Shown here: positions 32,932-40,903 of the stretch, one piece after another
How positions within the stretch are numbered: position 1 is the first letter of the stretch
Layout: each line of letters begins with the position of its first letter
NCBI RefSeq assembly: GCF_003610895.1
Contig: NZ_MCAS01000020.1
Span: 56,585 to 120,584, forward strand
DNA length: 64,000 nucleotides
Direction: 5' to 3'
Source of the DNA: Paraburkholderia fungorum
GTDB taxonomy: Bacteria; Pseudomonadota; Gammaproteobacteria; Burkholderiales; Burkholderiaceae
Position numbers and translations under genes: made by a program
Notes under the pieces: model-generated
The model's input: the letters and a program-made list of their open reading frames with translations, nothing else
What the model was told of the DNA's origin: nothing
Database searches by the model: none

Positions 32932-33815
32932 GCCGCCGCTCCGCCGAGGTGGACACCGAATGCTTCGAGCAGCATCTGCACGGCGAGCACCGTAAGCACT
33001 ACGACAAAGAGCACGCGCAGCTTGTCGCCCGATACGCGCGTGAGAACGCGCGCACCGAGCACCGCGCCGACGACCGAACCCAAGGCCACCGGGCCCGCGA
33101 TTGCCGCCACGATCTCGCCGCGCAGGAAGTAAGCACCGGCACTGGCCGTCGCCGTCACGCCGATCATGAAATTGGAGGTGGCGGACGAGACTTTGATCGG
33201 CAAGCGCAGCGCCGTATCCATTGCCGGAATCTTGAGAACGCCGCTGCCGATGCCGAGCAACGCCGAAATCAGACCCGCACCGACCATCAGGGCCAAGCCC
33301 AGGGGCACGCGTTGCACGCGATAGTCGACGTCGCGCCCGAGCGCACGATCCGGGTAGCTCGAATCCAGCCGCAACGAAGCGCCCCACGAGGATGCGTGCG
33401 GCGCGTGAGCGGCCAGGCTCGCGATCGGATCGGCGCGCCGTGCGAGCATTTGCTGGGCTGAGAGCAGTAGAACGACGGCGAAAATGAAAAACAGCACGGG
33501 CACCGGAATGAGTCCGCTCAGCAGCACGCCGGACAATGCACCCAGCGTGGTGGCGGTTTCCAGAACCACGGCGAGCCGGATATTGGTCAGGCGGGCGCGC
33601 AGGAAGGGCGCGGCGCCCCCGCATGAACAGGCGATCACCGAAACGATGCTGGCGCCAATGGCGACGTGAATGTCGAGGTGACCGAACATGGTCAGGATGG
33701 GGACGATAAAAATGCCGCTCGCCATGCCGAGCATGCCGCCCAGTGCGCTTGCGCCAAGCGACACCGCGAAGAGCCACAGGATGTAGCCCAGATCCGCCGC
33801 ATGCACGCCGGTCAC
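32928..33815 (-). CDS. TauE/SafE family anion exporter
   Basis: Inner-membrane permease of 295 residues with about eight helices in two repeats. The internal duplicates are GGMLGMASGIFIVPILTMFG near the N-terminus and GLISALLGIGSGVLKIPAMDTAL in the second half, the hallmark G-x-G-G-G-type motif region of this family. Members export sulfite, sulfoacetate or related organic anions. The start is a GTG overlapping the stop of the GntR regulator (GTGA), and the DUF1634 gene overlaps its end. The tight three-gene coupling implies the regulator controls this transporter. The exported anion cannot be read from the sequence. Confidence 0.88.
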   Translation of the reverse strand: MTGVHAADLGYILWLFAVSLGASALGGMLGMASGIFIVPILTMFGHLDIHVAIGASIVSVIACSCGGAAPFLRARLTNIRLAVVLETATTLGALSGVLLSGLIPVPVLFFIFAVVLLLSAQQMLARRADPIASLAAHAPHASSWGASLRLDSSYPDRALGRDVDYRVQRVPLGLALMVGAGLISALLGIGSGVLKIPAMDTALRLPIKVSSATSNFMIGVTATASAGAYFLRGEIVAAIAGPVALGSVVGAVLGARVLTRVSGDKLRVLFVVVLTVLAVQMLLEAFGVHLGGAAA

Positions 33816-34558
33816 GGGCGGTTCGGCTTGCGCCGGGCGAGACGGGTGACGAACTGGATCTGATCGCCGCGGTAATACAGCTTTTCATAGTCGACCGGAC
33901 GATTTTCGCCGTCATACGAGGTTCGCTCGATCAGGAAAATCGGGCTGCCAGCGTCGACCTCGAGCGCCCGCGCAACGGCTTCATTCGCGGCGATTGCTTC
34001 GAGCCGGTATTCGGCCTCGATCAGCGCGATGCCGTACTTCTCCTCGAGCAGCGTAAAGATCGGTTCCGCCTCGAGATCGTTCTCGACGATCTTTTCGCCG
34101 ATGTCTTGCGGCAGCCAGGTTTCGTCGAACGAAAGCGGCGTGCCGTCGGCGATGCGTACGCGCTGAATGTGGACGACAGGCGTACCCGGTTCGAGCGCCA
34201 GCCTTGCCGCTACGGCCTCGCTCGCGTTTTCGATCTGTCTGGCCAGCAGGCGCGCGCTCGGATGGCGTCCGTGCGCACGCATATCCTCGACAAAGCCGCT
34301 CAGTTCGGTGAGCGGCTGGGTGAGGCGGGGCTGGGTGACGAAGGTGCCTTTGCCGCGGCGGATTTCAATCAGGCCGCGCGTAATCAGGTTCTGCACCGTC
34401 TTTTGCAGCGTGGTGCGGCTGATGTTGAAACTTGCCAGCAGGCTCGCTTCATTGGGTAGCTGTGTACCGGGTGGATACGTGCCGTCTGCGATCCGTGCGG
34501 CGAGTACCGCTTCGACCTGGGCGTAAAGAGGGAGTTGGCTGCTTCGGTCTGTGTTCAT
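33812..34558 (-). CDS. GntR/HutC-family regulator with UTRA domain
   Basis: Repressor-type regulator of 248 residues. The N-terminal winged helix spans residues about 8-75 (LPNEASLLASFNISRTTLQ, then GLIEIRRGKGTFV) and the UTRA ligand-binding domain about residues 95-240. Start choice: ATG at 34558 gives the normal HutC-type opening, and longer options at 34567 or 34594 would run into a palindromic operator. There is no Shine-Dalgarno sequence before 34558. A promoter with TTGACA is placed so that transcription would begin almost at the ATG, so the mRNA may be leaderless. It heads the operon with TauE/SafE and DUF1634 and probably represses itself. Confidence 0.88.
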   Translation of the reverse strand: MNTDRSSQLPLYAQVEAVLAARIADGTYPPGTQLPNEASLLASFNISRTTLQKTVQNLITRGLIEIRRGKGTFVTQPRLTQPLTELSGFVEDMRAHGRHPSARLLARQIENASEAVAARLALEPGTPVVHIQRVRIADGTPLSFDETWLPQDIGEKIVENDLEAEPIFTLLEEKYGIALIEAEYRLEAIAANEAVARALEVDAGSPIFLIERTSYDGENRPVDYEKLYYRGDQIQFVTRLARRKPNRP

Positions 34559-34562
34559 ATGA

Positions 34563-34594
34563 GACATCATGACGTCATGATGTCTTGGTGTCAA
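34563..34594 (-). promoter_or_regulatory. 22-bp perfect palindrome inside the GntR operon promoter
   Basis: Positions 34563-34584 are a perfect palindrome with 11-base arms (GACATCATGAC / GTCATGATGTC). On the minus strand a consensus -35 TTGACA sits at 34594-34589, and after a 17-base spacer CATGAT (34571-34566) could serve as the -10. The palindrome covers the spacer end and the -10, ideal for repression by the GntR protein encoded 5 bases downstream. Confidence 0.7.
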
Positions 34595-34673
34595 GGCGTG
34601 ATTTTCGGGCTCAAGTGAGGGGCGGCGAGGTTAGGAAGTGGGGATTCCACCCATGGGTAATCTGGTAAGGCGC

Positions 34674-35576
34674 CTAAAAGCTTGCGGCTGATCGAGGTTC
34701 CGTCGTCGACTGCCGTGTGATAAAAATCGATGACAGAAGGATCATTACAAAACCCACAATGTTCTGGCTGTTGATCGTTTCCGAAAGAAACAGCACCGAA
34801 AGGGAAACGCCGAAAATTGGCGTCAGGCAAAGCAGAATGGCTGACAGACTGGTGGGAATATATTTCATACCCCACAGGTAGAAATAGAACGATAGCCCGT
34901 AAGCCAGTGCCCCGGACGACACGGCGTAGACGTTGAACTGATTGGCATGCAGCGAAAACTGACCGCGCAACATCAGATAGCCGATCACCAGAACGATGCA
35001 GAAACTCAGTTGCCAGAACAGAAGCGACTCCGCGCTGTTCTCGCCGCCCACCACACGGGACGATAGCGTGACGTAAGCTGCCGCAAAGAGCGTACCGAGC
35101 AGAACGAGGTAATCGCCCGAATCGATCGATATGCCTGTCAGGATGCTCTCTTTCGTGGTCACGAGGATCGCACCGATAGTCGACAGGCAACCCCACATGA
35201 GCGTGCGGGATGAAACCTTGCCTCGAAAGAAGACGAACGACAGACCGATGATCATCAACCCTTCCATCGACTGGAGGATCGTCGCGTTGATTGCACTCGT
35301 TCGGGCAAGGCCGAGCAGGACGAGGTAAAACGCGATTCCGGGCTCCAGTATTCCCAGCCAGCCATGCTTCCACTCCCGAACCGAGAGCTTGCCTCCTGTC
35401 AGCGTCAAAATGAGGATGCAGGCCCAGGCAGAAATAAGTTGGACAACAAACAGGCTGTTCTCGTCCACAGTGTTCAGGCTGCGTTTGCTCAACACCATCC
35501 CACCGCCCCAGCAAAGCGTCGCGAGGATAGTGAGCAGAACTCCTTTACGTTCGTCCGAATGCGATTTCATTTGCAT
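34674..35576 (-). CDS. EamA/DMT-superfamily exporter
   Basis: Metabolite transporter of 300 residues with ten predicted helices in two EamA repeats. The first opens KGVLLTILATLCWGGGMVLSKRSL; the second starts near DYLVLLGTLFAAAYVTLSS and ends NSQNIVGFVMILLSSIF. The motif LCLTPIFGVSLSVLFLSETI is typical. Two start ATGs (35576 and 35570) are possible; GAGG, overlapping the stop of the upstream gene, suits the second. The close coupling (3-9 bases) with the YqcI/YcgG-like gene suggests it exports that pathway's product. Codon use is less GC-biased than in the flanks. Confidence 0.88.
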   Translation of the reverse strand: MQMKSHSDERKGVLLTILATLCWGGGMVLSKRSLNTVDENSLFVVQLISAWACILILTLTGGKLSVREWKHGWLGILEPGIAFYLVLLGLARTSAINATILQSMEGLMIIGLSFVFFRGKVSSRTLMWGCLSTIGAILVTTKESILTGISIDSGDYLVLLGTLFAAAYVTLSSRVVGGENSAESLLFWQLSFCIVLVIGYLMLRGQFSLHANQFNVYAVSSGALAYGLSFYFYLWGMKYIPTSLSAILLCLTPIFGVSLSVLFLSETINSQNIVGFVMILLSSIFITRQSTTEPRSAASF

Positions 35577-35579
35577 ACC

Positions 35580-36635
35580 TCAATAGATCAGATTGGGTGA
35601 GTTGACGGCACGTATCGGCGGAAACGGATTGAAGTAGATAGCCTCGTCATCGACCGGGTAACCATGGAACATGCCAAAGTCAATCGATCCGAGTTGATAC
35701 TGGCGTGCGGTGAAATACTCGATCGTCAACCACTTCCAGTCTTCAACAGAAGGGTCGCCCATGGTGGTTGGCACTTCAGTCAGTCGGCGTGGAATCAGGA
35801 TGTCCGTGTGATATCGCGCCGAGTAGTTTGCGATCGAGAAATTTTCAGGCACTGTGCTCGGGCGCTCGCCGAACGGGCAGGTGTTTTTCGGATCGATGTT
35901 GTGCCAACTGGTCAGTGCCGGATTGTTGACTCCGATTCCACCGTTGCCGATCGACTGCCATGCAAACTTGCGGATGTTGGCCACAGCATCTTCGACATCC
36001 TTGAACTGCCCCTGCCTGACCATGTTGTTCGCATAGTGGCCAACAGCGTTGATCGAAATGACTGCGCCACCAGGAATCCTTCGATCATGATTGGACGTCA
36101 GGTGTGCCGTAGTGTGGAAGAGGTTAATACCGGCCTTGAACAGGTACAGCTTCTCGTCAAGCTTGAGCGGAGAAGCTTCCGTATAGATGACGTCGGGCTG
36201 TATCGGCCCGAATTCGTGAAAAATCAGATCCGAGAATCGGGTGAAAATCTCCAGCAGGTGGCTGGATGGCGGGACGCGGCTAAGTTTCTCTACATTCAGA
36301 AAATAAAGCACAGCGTCGCTCTCTCCGCACGCGCACTGGTCTTTCCAGTCGCGACGACATTGCCTGAGATATCGCTGGAGGTGTGAGTCGCCCCGTGCGA
36401 CATCCTGCTCGTCGATGACGAATACAGAAATCTGGATGCCTCGCTTTCCGGACGAACCCAGGCGGCCGAGGATACAAGGCTGGAATTTTTTCGCCCAGTT
36501 GAACAGGATTGCTCTCTTTTCGGTCTTGTCGCGCGTTGAAAAGAGCAGTGCATTCGTTTCGTCGATATCCGCCCCGTACGATGCCTCCTTCGAATCGTGG
36601 CAAGGCGCCGCGTCTATCAGTTCGAATAGTTGCAT
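35580..36635 (-). CDS. Putative YqcI/YcgG-like protein (possible heme N-oxygenase)
   Basis: A 351-residue soluble protein I cannot place firmly. Its layout recalls the YqcI/YcgG family, whose members GntA and AglA are heme-dependent N-hydroxylases of amino acids. Points of similarity are FQPCILGRLGSSG followed by a strand ending SVFVID, the LQRYLRQCR helix, and SDAVLYFLNVEKL. Next comes a Phe-rich helix (LLEIFTRFSDLIFHEF). Most telling is LYLFKAGINLFHTTAHLTSN followed by HDRRIPGG, comparable to the GxxLFVxxxTPAHxxRRSR segment of the family. It is about 100 residues longer than usual. The ATG has GAGGAA 6 bases upstream. An EamA exporter gene is coupled downstream. The homology is by eye only. 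Confidence 0.45.
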   Translation of the reverse strand: MQLFELIDAAPCHDSKEASYGADIDETNALLFSTRDKTEKRAILFNWAKKFQPCILGRLGSSGKRGIQISVFVIDEQDVARGDSHLQRYLRQCRRDWKDQCACGESDAVLYFLNVEKLSRVPPSSHLLEIFTRFSDLIFHEFGPIQPDVIYTEASPLKLDEKLYLFKAGINLFHTTAHLTSNHDRRIPGGAVISINAVGHYANNMVRQGQFKDVEDAVANIRKFAWQSIGNGGIGVNNPALTSWHNIDPKNTCPFGERPSTVPENFSIANYSARYHTDILIPRRLTEVPTTMGDPSVEDWKWLTIEYFTARQYQLGSIDFGMFHGYPVDDEAIYFNPFPPIRAVNSPNLIY

Positions 36636-36960
36636 GATTTTCCTCGTTGTAGACCGTCAGGCAACAGGTGCCCGCGCCGCGGCTGTGGCGGCGTCCCGGA
36701 AATGCGGCAGGAATCGAAACGGAAGCTAGACAGGGCGAAGCGGTGCCCAGCGGAGCGGGCCGCTGCGCAAGAAATGACTGGACCACGGCGCAATGGTCGA
36801 TATTGTCAGGAGAGCATCCATCTTGATCCACTCCATGTCGGCATCCAGACTACGCGGAGCCCGCATGAACCCGCTTGCCTTCAGGCAAGTCCGGATAACA
36901 GGGAGGTTGATGCGGTGAATATATCTGTGTACGATACATACATACAATAGCGGGCTTCGT
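36636..36960. other. Divergent promoter region of the small unexplained cluster
   Basis: This 325-base gap separates the YqcI/YcgG-like gene (minus) from the marR gene (plus). Just before marR an AT-rich stretch at about 36916-36950 contains TGTA-CGA-TACA and repeated ATACATAC. This is a likely promoter and operator for the MarR protein on both sides. No small ORF is convincing. Confidence 0.45.
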
Positions 36961-37491
36961 ATGGAAAAGCAACGACTCGACAATCTCCTTGGTGCGCTTT
37001 CGCTAGCGATGATGGACCGGATTCGCGACGCTGTTTCAACGGAAACGGGATTGCATGAAACAACGGTCTTCGCGCTGACCCTGTTGAGCCAGCGGCCCGC
37101 TATTACGATCGACACGCTCGCGCGGCTGCTGGGCCTTGCGCATTCCACTGTCGTGCGGCTTGTGGAGCGTCTTGCCGAGGACGGATATATCGAGCGGCAT
37201 TCAGGAACCGACAGGCGGGCTGTCTTCCTGTCGCTTGCACCAGCCGGACGAGCTATCGTGAACGTGGCGCTTTCTGCACGCCAGACAGCCATCAGCAAGC
37301 TCACTGATCAGTTTCCCGAACGGGCGCAAACGAAGCTGATCGCTATGTGCGAGCAGCTTCTGTCCCTCATGTCCACTGATGCGACGACTGCGATCCGCAA
37401 TTGCCGTCTTTGTGACGAAACCGTATGCGATCTGGATCGATGCCCAGTAGAGCATCAGTATCGCCACCACATTGGCTCCGCGGCGGATTAG
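36961..37491 (+). CDS. MarR-family regulator with C-terminal cysteine cluster
   Basis: Transcriptional regulator of 176 residues. The winged helix-turn-helix is at residues about 45-105 (ITIDTLARLLGLAHSTVVRLVERLAEDGYIERHSGTDRRA). It is flanked by dimerisation helices. After residue 142 comes a tail with CRLCDETVCDLDRCPVEH, four cysteines in C-x2-C-x4-C-x4-C spacing. This could bind a metal or sense redox or electrophilic stress; the motif is known in a subset of MarR proteins without a settled role. The gene is divergent from the YqcI/YcgG-like gene and convergent with the aminotransferase, so it is well placed to control the cluster. Confidence 0.88.
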   Translation: MEKQRLDNLLGALSLAMMDRIRDAVSTETGLHETTVFALTLLSQRPAITIDTLARLLGLAHSTVVRLVERLAEDGYIERHSGTDRRAVFLSLAPAGRAIVNVALSARQTAISKLTDQFPERAQTKLIAMCEQLLSLMSTDATTAIRNCRLCDETVCDLDRCPVEHQYRHHIGSAAD

Positions 37492-37605
37492 CCGGTTACG
37501 TTGTATTTGGATAGCTGAGTTGCGGATAGCGGGCATTCATCGGCACTATCCCGGCTCGCACGAGCGACCGTTAGCGCCGAAGCGTGCGCATAGCTATACC
37601 GGCAG

Positions 37606-37669
37606 TTTCCGGAGCACCCCTGCCGATGCAGCCGCGAGGACCACAAGCCGTGCACACATGCTCCGGAAA
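37606..37669. repeat. 11-bp inverted repeat between convergent genes
   Basis: TTTCCGGAGCA (37606-37616) and TGCTCCGGAAA (37659-37669) are perfect inverted copies 42 bases apart. They lie between the marR stop and the stop of the opposing aminotransferase gene at 37676. They could form a long-loop hairpin acting on either transcript, or be ends of a vanished element. There is no adjacent T-run. Confidence 0.6.
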
Positions 37670-37675
37670 TGCGCT

Positions 37676-38803
37676 CTAAAGGATACGGTCCAACGCCTTG
37701 GTAAGCCTCGCGACCGCGCCTTCGACGTCATGCAGTTTGTCGAGACCAAATAGTCCGATGCGGAAAGTCTTGAAGTCTTCAGGCTCGTCGCATTGAAGAG
37801 GAACGCCCGGCGCGATCTGCAAGCCGGCATCAGCAAACTTCTTGCCGGATCGAATGCCGTCATCGTCGGTATAGCTGACCACGACACCCGGGGCCTGAAA
37901 ACCTTCGGCCGCCACGCTTCTGAAACCCCTGGCGCTCAGCAGTGAGCGAACGCGCGCACCGAGTTCGAGCTGCTCCGCTTTCACCTTCTCGAAGCCATAT
38001 GCCTCGGTTTCCTTCATGACGTCGCGCAGCGTCGCGAGACTGTCCGTCGGCATCGTGGCGTGGTACGCGAATCCACCGTTCTCGTAGGCTTCCATAACCT
38101 GCAGCCACTTGCGAAGATCGCAAGCGAAACTGGTGCTGGTCGTGGCGTCGATTCTTTCGCGGGCGAGCGGGCTGAGCATGACCAGTGCACAGCAGGGCGA
38201 TGCGCTCCATCCTTTTTGCGGCGCGCTGATCAGCACGTCAACACCGCTCGCCTTCATGTCGACCCAGACCGTGCCGGAGGCGATGCAATCCAGTACAAAC
38301 ATGCCGCCGACGGCATGAACCGCGTCGGCCACCGCGCGCAAATAGGCATCGGGCAGCATCATCCCGGACGCGGTTTCGACATGCGGCGCAAAGACCAGAT
38401 CCGGCTTGTTTTCCCTGATCGCAGCGACCACTTCTTCAATCGGCGGCGGTGCATAGGCGGCCTGCCTTCCTTGTTCGACCGGACGCGCCTTCAACACAAT
38501 CGATTCAGACGGGATGCCGCCCATATCGAAAATCTGCGACCAGCGGAAACTGAACCAGCCATTGCGGATGACCAGGCACTTCCGGTTCGTCGCGAACTGC
38601 CGGGCGACGGCTTCCATGCCGAAAGTCCCGCTGCCCGGGACGATAACGGCCGACTGCGCGTTATAGACTTTTTTCAGGGCGCCGGAAATATCCCGTACGA
38701 CTCCCTGAAAAAGTTGCGACATATGGTTGATGGATCGGTCGGTGTAAACGACTGAATATTCGAGGAGTCCCTCGCGGTCGACATCGGGAAGTAAGCCTGG
38801 CAC
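37676..38803 (-). CDS. Class V PLP-dependent aminotransferase
   Basis: Cytoplasmic pyridoxal-phosphate enzyme of 375 residues, beginning at GTG with GGAGA 6 bases upstream. The fold is that of alanine/serine-glyoxylate and 2-aminoethylphosphonate aminotransferases. VPGSGTFGMEAVARQF binds the phosphate, VLDCIASGTVWVDMK carries the Asp contacting the pyridine nitrogen, and SAPQKGWSASP holds the Schiff-base lysine (about K197). The C-terminal FRIGLFGL motif is typical. The amino donor and acceptor cannot be told. It faces the marR gene and belongs with the EamA/YqcI-like cluster by position. A role making or removing an amino precursor is inference. Confidence 0.88.
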   Translation of the reverse strand: MPGLLPDVDREGLLEYSVVYTDRSINHMSQLFQGVVRDISGALKKVYNAQSAVIVPGSGTFGMEAVARQFATNRKCLVIRNGWFSFRWSQIFDMGGIPSESIVLKARPVEQGRQAAYAPPPIEEVVAAIRENKPDLVFAPHVETASGMMLPDAYLRAVADAVHAVGGMFVLDCIASGTVWVDMKASGVDVLISAPQKGWSASPCCALVMLSPLARERIDATTSTSFACDLRKWLQVMEAYENGGFAYHATMPTDSLATLRDVMKETEAYGFEKVKAEQLELGARVRSLLSARGFRSVAAEGFQAPGVVVSYTDDDGIRSGKKFADAGLQIAPGVPLQCDEPEDFKTFRIGLFGLDKLHDVEGAVARLTKALDRIL

Positions 38804-39043
38804 GTTTGTCTCCGGTTATAGATGAATATGAGGATCGAAAACAGATTCTAACGAAAGCCACCTGCACGGGCACCGGCATCGGCCGGGACGCCCCCGTTAC
38901 CCATCCGGCACGTTTCGGCGCGGATCAGCCGTCGAATGATGCTGGTCTGGAATGCCCTATGGGCAACCGCCAAACGGCACGATTGCGAACCGTGAACCCA
39001 CAGTCTACGGCACACATTCGATTCGTCGCACGAAAGTATTCAA

Positions 39044-39098
39044 CATACCCCCACCCCCTATGCTAGACTCGCGTCTATTGCATACCCCATGGGGCTAT
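39044..39098 (+). promoter_or_regulatory. C/G-tract operator region of dmeR-dmeF
   Basis: Two poly-C/G sites, CATACCCCCACCCCCTATG (39044-39062) and GCATACCCC-ATGGGGCTAT (39080-39098), lie just before the dmeR ribosome-binding site. Metal-responsive CsoR/RcnR repressors bind G/C tracts flanked by AT, so these are good autoregulatory operators. The rest of the 309-base gap from the aminotransferase start holds no gene. Confidence 0.55.
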
Positions 39099-39112
39099 TT
39101 GGAGGTCGCACA

Positions 39113-39388
39113 GTGAGTCACACAATCCATGAAAAACAGCGGCTCCTCAACAGGGTCCGCCGCATCAAGGGGCAGGTCGAAGCCATCGAACGGGCGCTCG
39201 AGGAAGAGCACGGCTGTTCGGACGTGCTGCAGCGGATCACGAGTTGTCGCGGAGCGATGAACGGTCTGCTTGCGGTCGTGCTGGAAGACCACATCAGGGA
39301 CCACCTTGTCGACGCGGAAAACGGTGAGGAAGGTGGTGTCAGCGCGACGGAACAACTCATTGAAGTTGTCCACAGCTATTTCAAGTAG
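39113..39388 (+). CDS. dmeR: RcnR/FrmR-family metal-sensing repressor
   Basis: All-helical CsoR-superfamily repressor of 91 residues. The GTG at 39113 has a perfect GGAGGT 6 bases upstream and gives SHTIHEKQRLLNRVRRIKGQ, the DmeR-type opening. Its N-terminal His residues take part in metal binding. The conserved sensor Cys lies in EEEHGCSDVLQRI, with the following helix GAMNGLLAVVLEDHI. RcnR-type proteins release DNA on binding Ni(II) or Co(II). The efflux gene dmeF follows by 8 bases, and the G/C-tract sites upstream are likely operators. RcnR-branch membership is clear; the dmeR name rests on the neighbour. Confidence 0.88.
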   Translation: MSHTIHEKQRLLNRVRRIKGQVEAIERALEEEHGCSDVLQRITSCRGAMNGLLAVVLEDHIRDHLVDAENGEEGGVSATEQLIEVVHSYFK

Positions 39389-39396
39389 AGTCAAAA

Positions 39397-40674
39397 ATGA
39401 GCGATTTCAAAGACGCCGCATTCGGCGCAGGACATGACCACATTTTTCTGGGTGTTGGTCACGAAAAGAACGAGCGCAAGACGTGGGCCGTGATTGCATT
39501 GTGCAGCGCGATGATGCTGATTGAAATCGTCGGCGGCAGTATGTTCGGCTCGCTGGCGCTCGTCGCCGACGGTCTGCATATGTCCACGCATGCCGGCGCG
39601 ATGCTGATTGCCGCGCTTGCGTACACCTACGCACGCAAGCACGCCAGCGACTCCCGCTTCGTGTTCGGTACCGGCAAACTCGGTGACCTCGCAGGGTTCA
39701 CGAGCGCCATCGTGCTCGCGATGATTGCCGTGCTAATCGGCTACGAGGCGGTGTCGCGCTTTCTGTCGCCGGTACCCATTCATTTCGGTGAAGCCATTCC
39801 TATCGCCGTGGTTGGCTTGCTTGTGAACCTGGCAAGCGTGTGGCTGCTGAGCGGCGGCGGTCATGGACACAGCCACGGTCATAGCCACGGACACGGTCAT
39901 GGTCATGATGACCACGCTCACGAAGAGGAAGTGCAGAAGATTTTCGCCCCATCCGGCGTGTTTGCCGTTTCCATCTTCGAGGACGGTGTGCCACCCGTTT
40001 TCCGCATTACGCCGGCGACGCAGGCTTCACGACTGGATGCTTCGGCGGTTTCCGTTACGACGGTGCGGCCCGATGGGACAGAGCAGACATTCGCGCTGGC
40101 GGACCGTGGCGGCTATCTGGAGTCGGTGGAAGACATTCCCGAGCCGCACGCCTTCAAGGCCATCGTGCGGATGCCGGACGGCGCGCACGAAGTCGAGTTC
40201 GAAGAACATGAACACCACGACGACGCACATGAAGCGGCGACCCGCGACCATAACATCCGGTCCGCCTATATGCACGTCATGGCGGATGCGGCGGTTTCCG
40301 TGCTGGCGATCATTGGCCTCGTATTGGCGCGCGCATTTGGCTGGCTCTGGATGGACCCGCTCGCCGGTGTGATCGGCGCATTGGTGATTGCAAACTGGTC
40401 GTACGGCCTGATGCGTGACACGAGCGCGATCCTGCTCGACATGAGCCCCGACCGGCGCATGGCGGAGAACGTGCGTCACGCTATCGAAGACCGCGGCGAC
40501 AAGGTTGTTGACCTGCATGTATGGCGGGTGGGTCCCGGTCACATGAGTGCCGTGGTGTCAGTGGCAACAGACGAAACCCAGCGAGACTCGCGCTTCTATC
40601 ATGGGGTGCTCGGGCGCTTCAAGGGACTGTCGCACGTCACCGTTGAGGTCCAACCGTCGCACGCGGTGGCCTGA
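39397..40674 (+). CDS. dmeF: Cation diffusion facilitator, Co(II)/Ni(II) efflux
   Basis: Metal/proton antiporter of 425 residues in the inner membrane. The first three or four helices (VIALCSAMMLIEIVGGSMFGSLALVADGLHMSTHAGA) carry the CDF metal site residues His and Asp in ADGLHMSTH. A His-rich loop (GGGHGHSHGHSHGHGHGH, then DDHAHEEE) follows, typical of DmeF. Unusually, about 90 residues after it form a beta-rich cytosolic insert (IFEDGVPPVFRITPATQ...VEFEEHEHHDD) before the remaining helices (MHVMADAAVSVLAIIGLVLA). That insert is also typical of DmeF-type CDFs as far as I recall. The C-terminal domain has VDLHVWRVGPGHMSAVVSV. It is co-transcribed with dmeR and confers cobalt/nickel tolerance in known relatives. 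Confidence 0.9.
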   Translation: MSDFKDAAFGAGHDHIFLGVGHEKNERKTWAVIALCSAMMLIEIVGGSMFGSLALVADGLHMSTHAGAMLIAALAYTYARKHASDSRFVFGTGKLGDLAGFTSAIVLAMIAVLIGYEAVSRFLSPVPIHFGEAIPIAVVGLLVNLASVWLLSGGGHGHSHGHSHGHGHGHDDHAHEEEVQKIFAPSGVFAVSIFEDGVPPVFRITPATQASRLDASAVSVTTVRPDGTEQTFALADRGGYLESVEDIPEPHAFKAIVRMPDGAHEVEFEEHEHHDDAHEAATRDHNIRSAYMHVMADAAVSVLAIIGLVLARAFGWLWMDPLAGVIGALVIANWSYGLMRDTSAILLDMSPDRRMAENVRHAIEDRGDKVVDLHVWRVGPGHMSAVVSVATDETQRDSRFYHGVLGRFKGLSHVTVEVQPSHAVA

Positions 40675-40677
40675 CAC

Positions 40678-40845
40678 ATGGCAGTCAAGTCACCGTGCAT
40701 CAACGTGTGCACCTTCGATGGCAAGACCAAACTGTGCGTTGGATGTTTTCGTACCCTCGATGAAATTCGAGGGTGGAAGAAGATGACCGATCATCGGCGC
40801 CATCAGGTGATTAACGACCGGGCGAGGCGGCAGGCCAGGTTGTAG
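40678..40845 (+). CDS. DUF1289 family small cysteine-rich protein
   Basis: A 55-residue protein beginning four bases after the dmeF stop codon. It has the DUF1289 signature SPCINVCTFDGKTKLCVGCFRTLDEIRGW, with cysteines spaced C-x3-C and C-x2-C, and the basic tail MTDHRRHQVINDRARRQ. The cysteines likely bind zinc or an iron-sulfur cluster; the family is otherwise uncharacterised. It probably reads through from the dmeR-dmeF transcript, because its own ribosome-binding site is poor. The function within metal homeostasis is a guess from position. Confidence 0.85.
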   Translation: MAVKSPCINVCTFDGKTKLCVGCFRTLDEIRGWKKMTDHRRHQVINDRARRQARL

Positions 40846-40903
40846 CCGTCTCAGCGGCGTCTGAATGTCTGGCCCGCGGCACGGCTGAATGGCCCCTGGT
40901 TCG

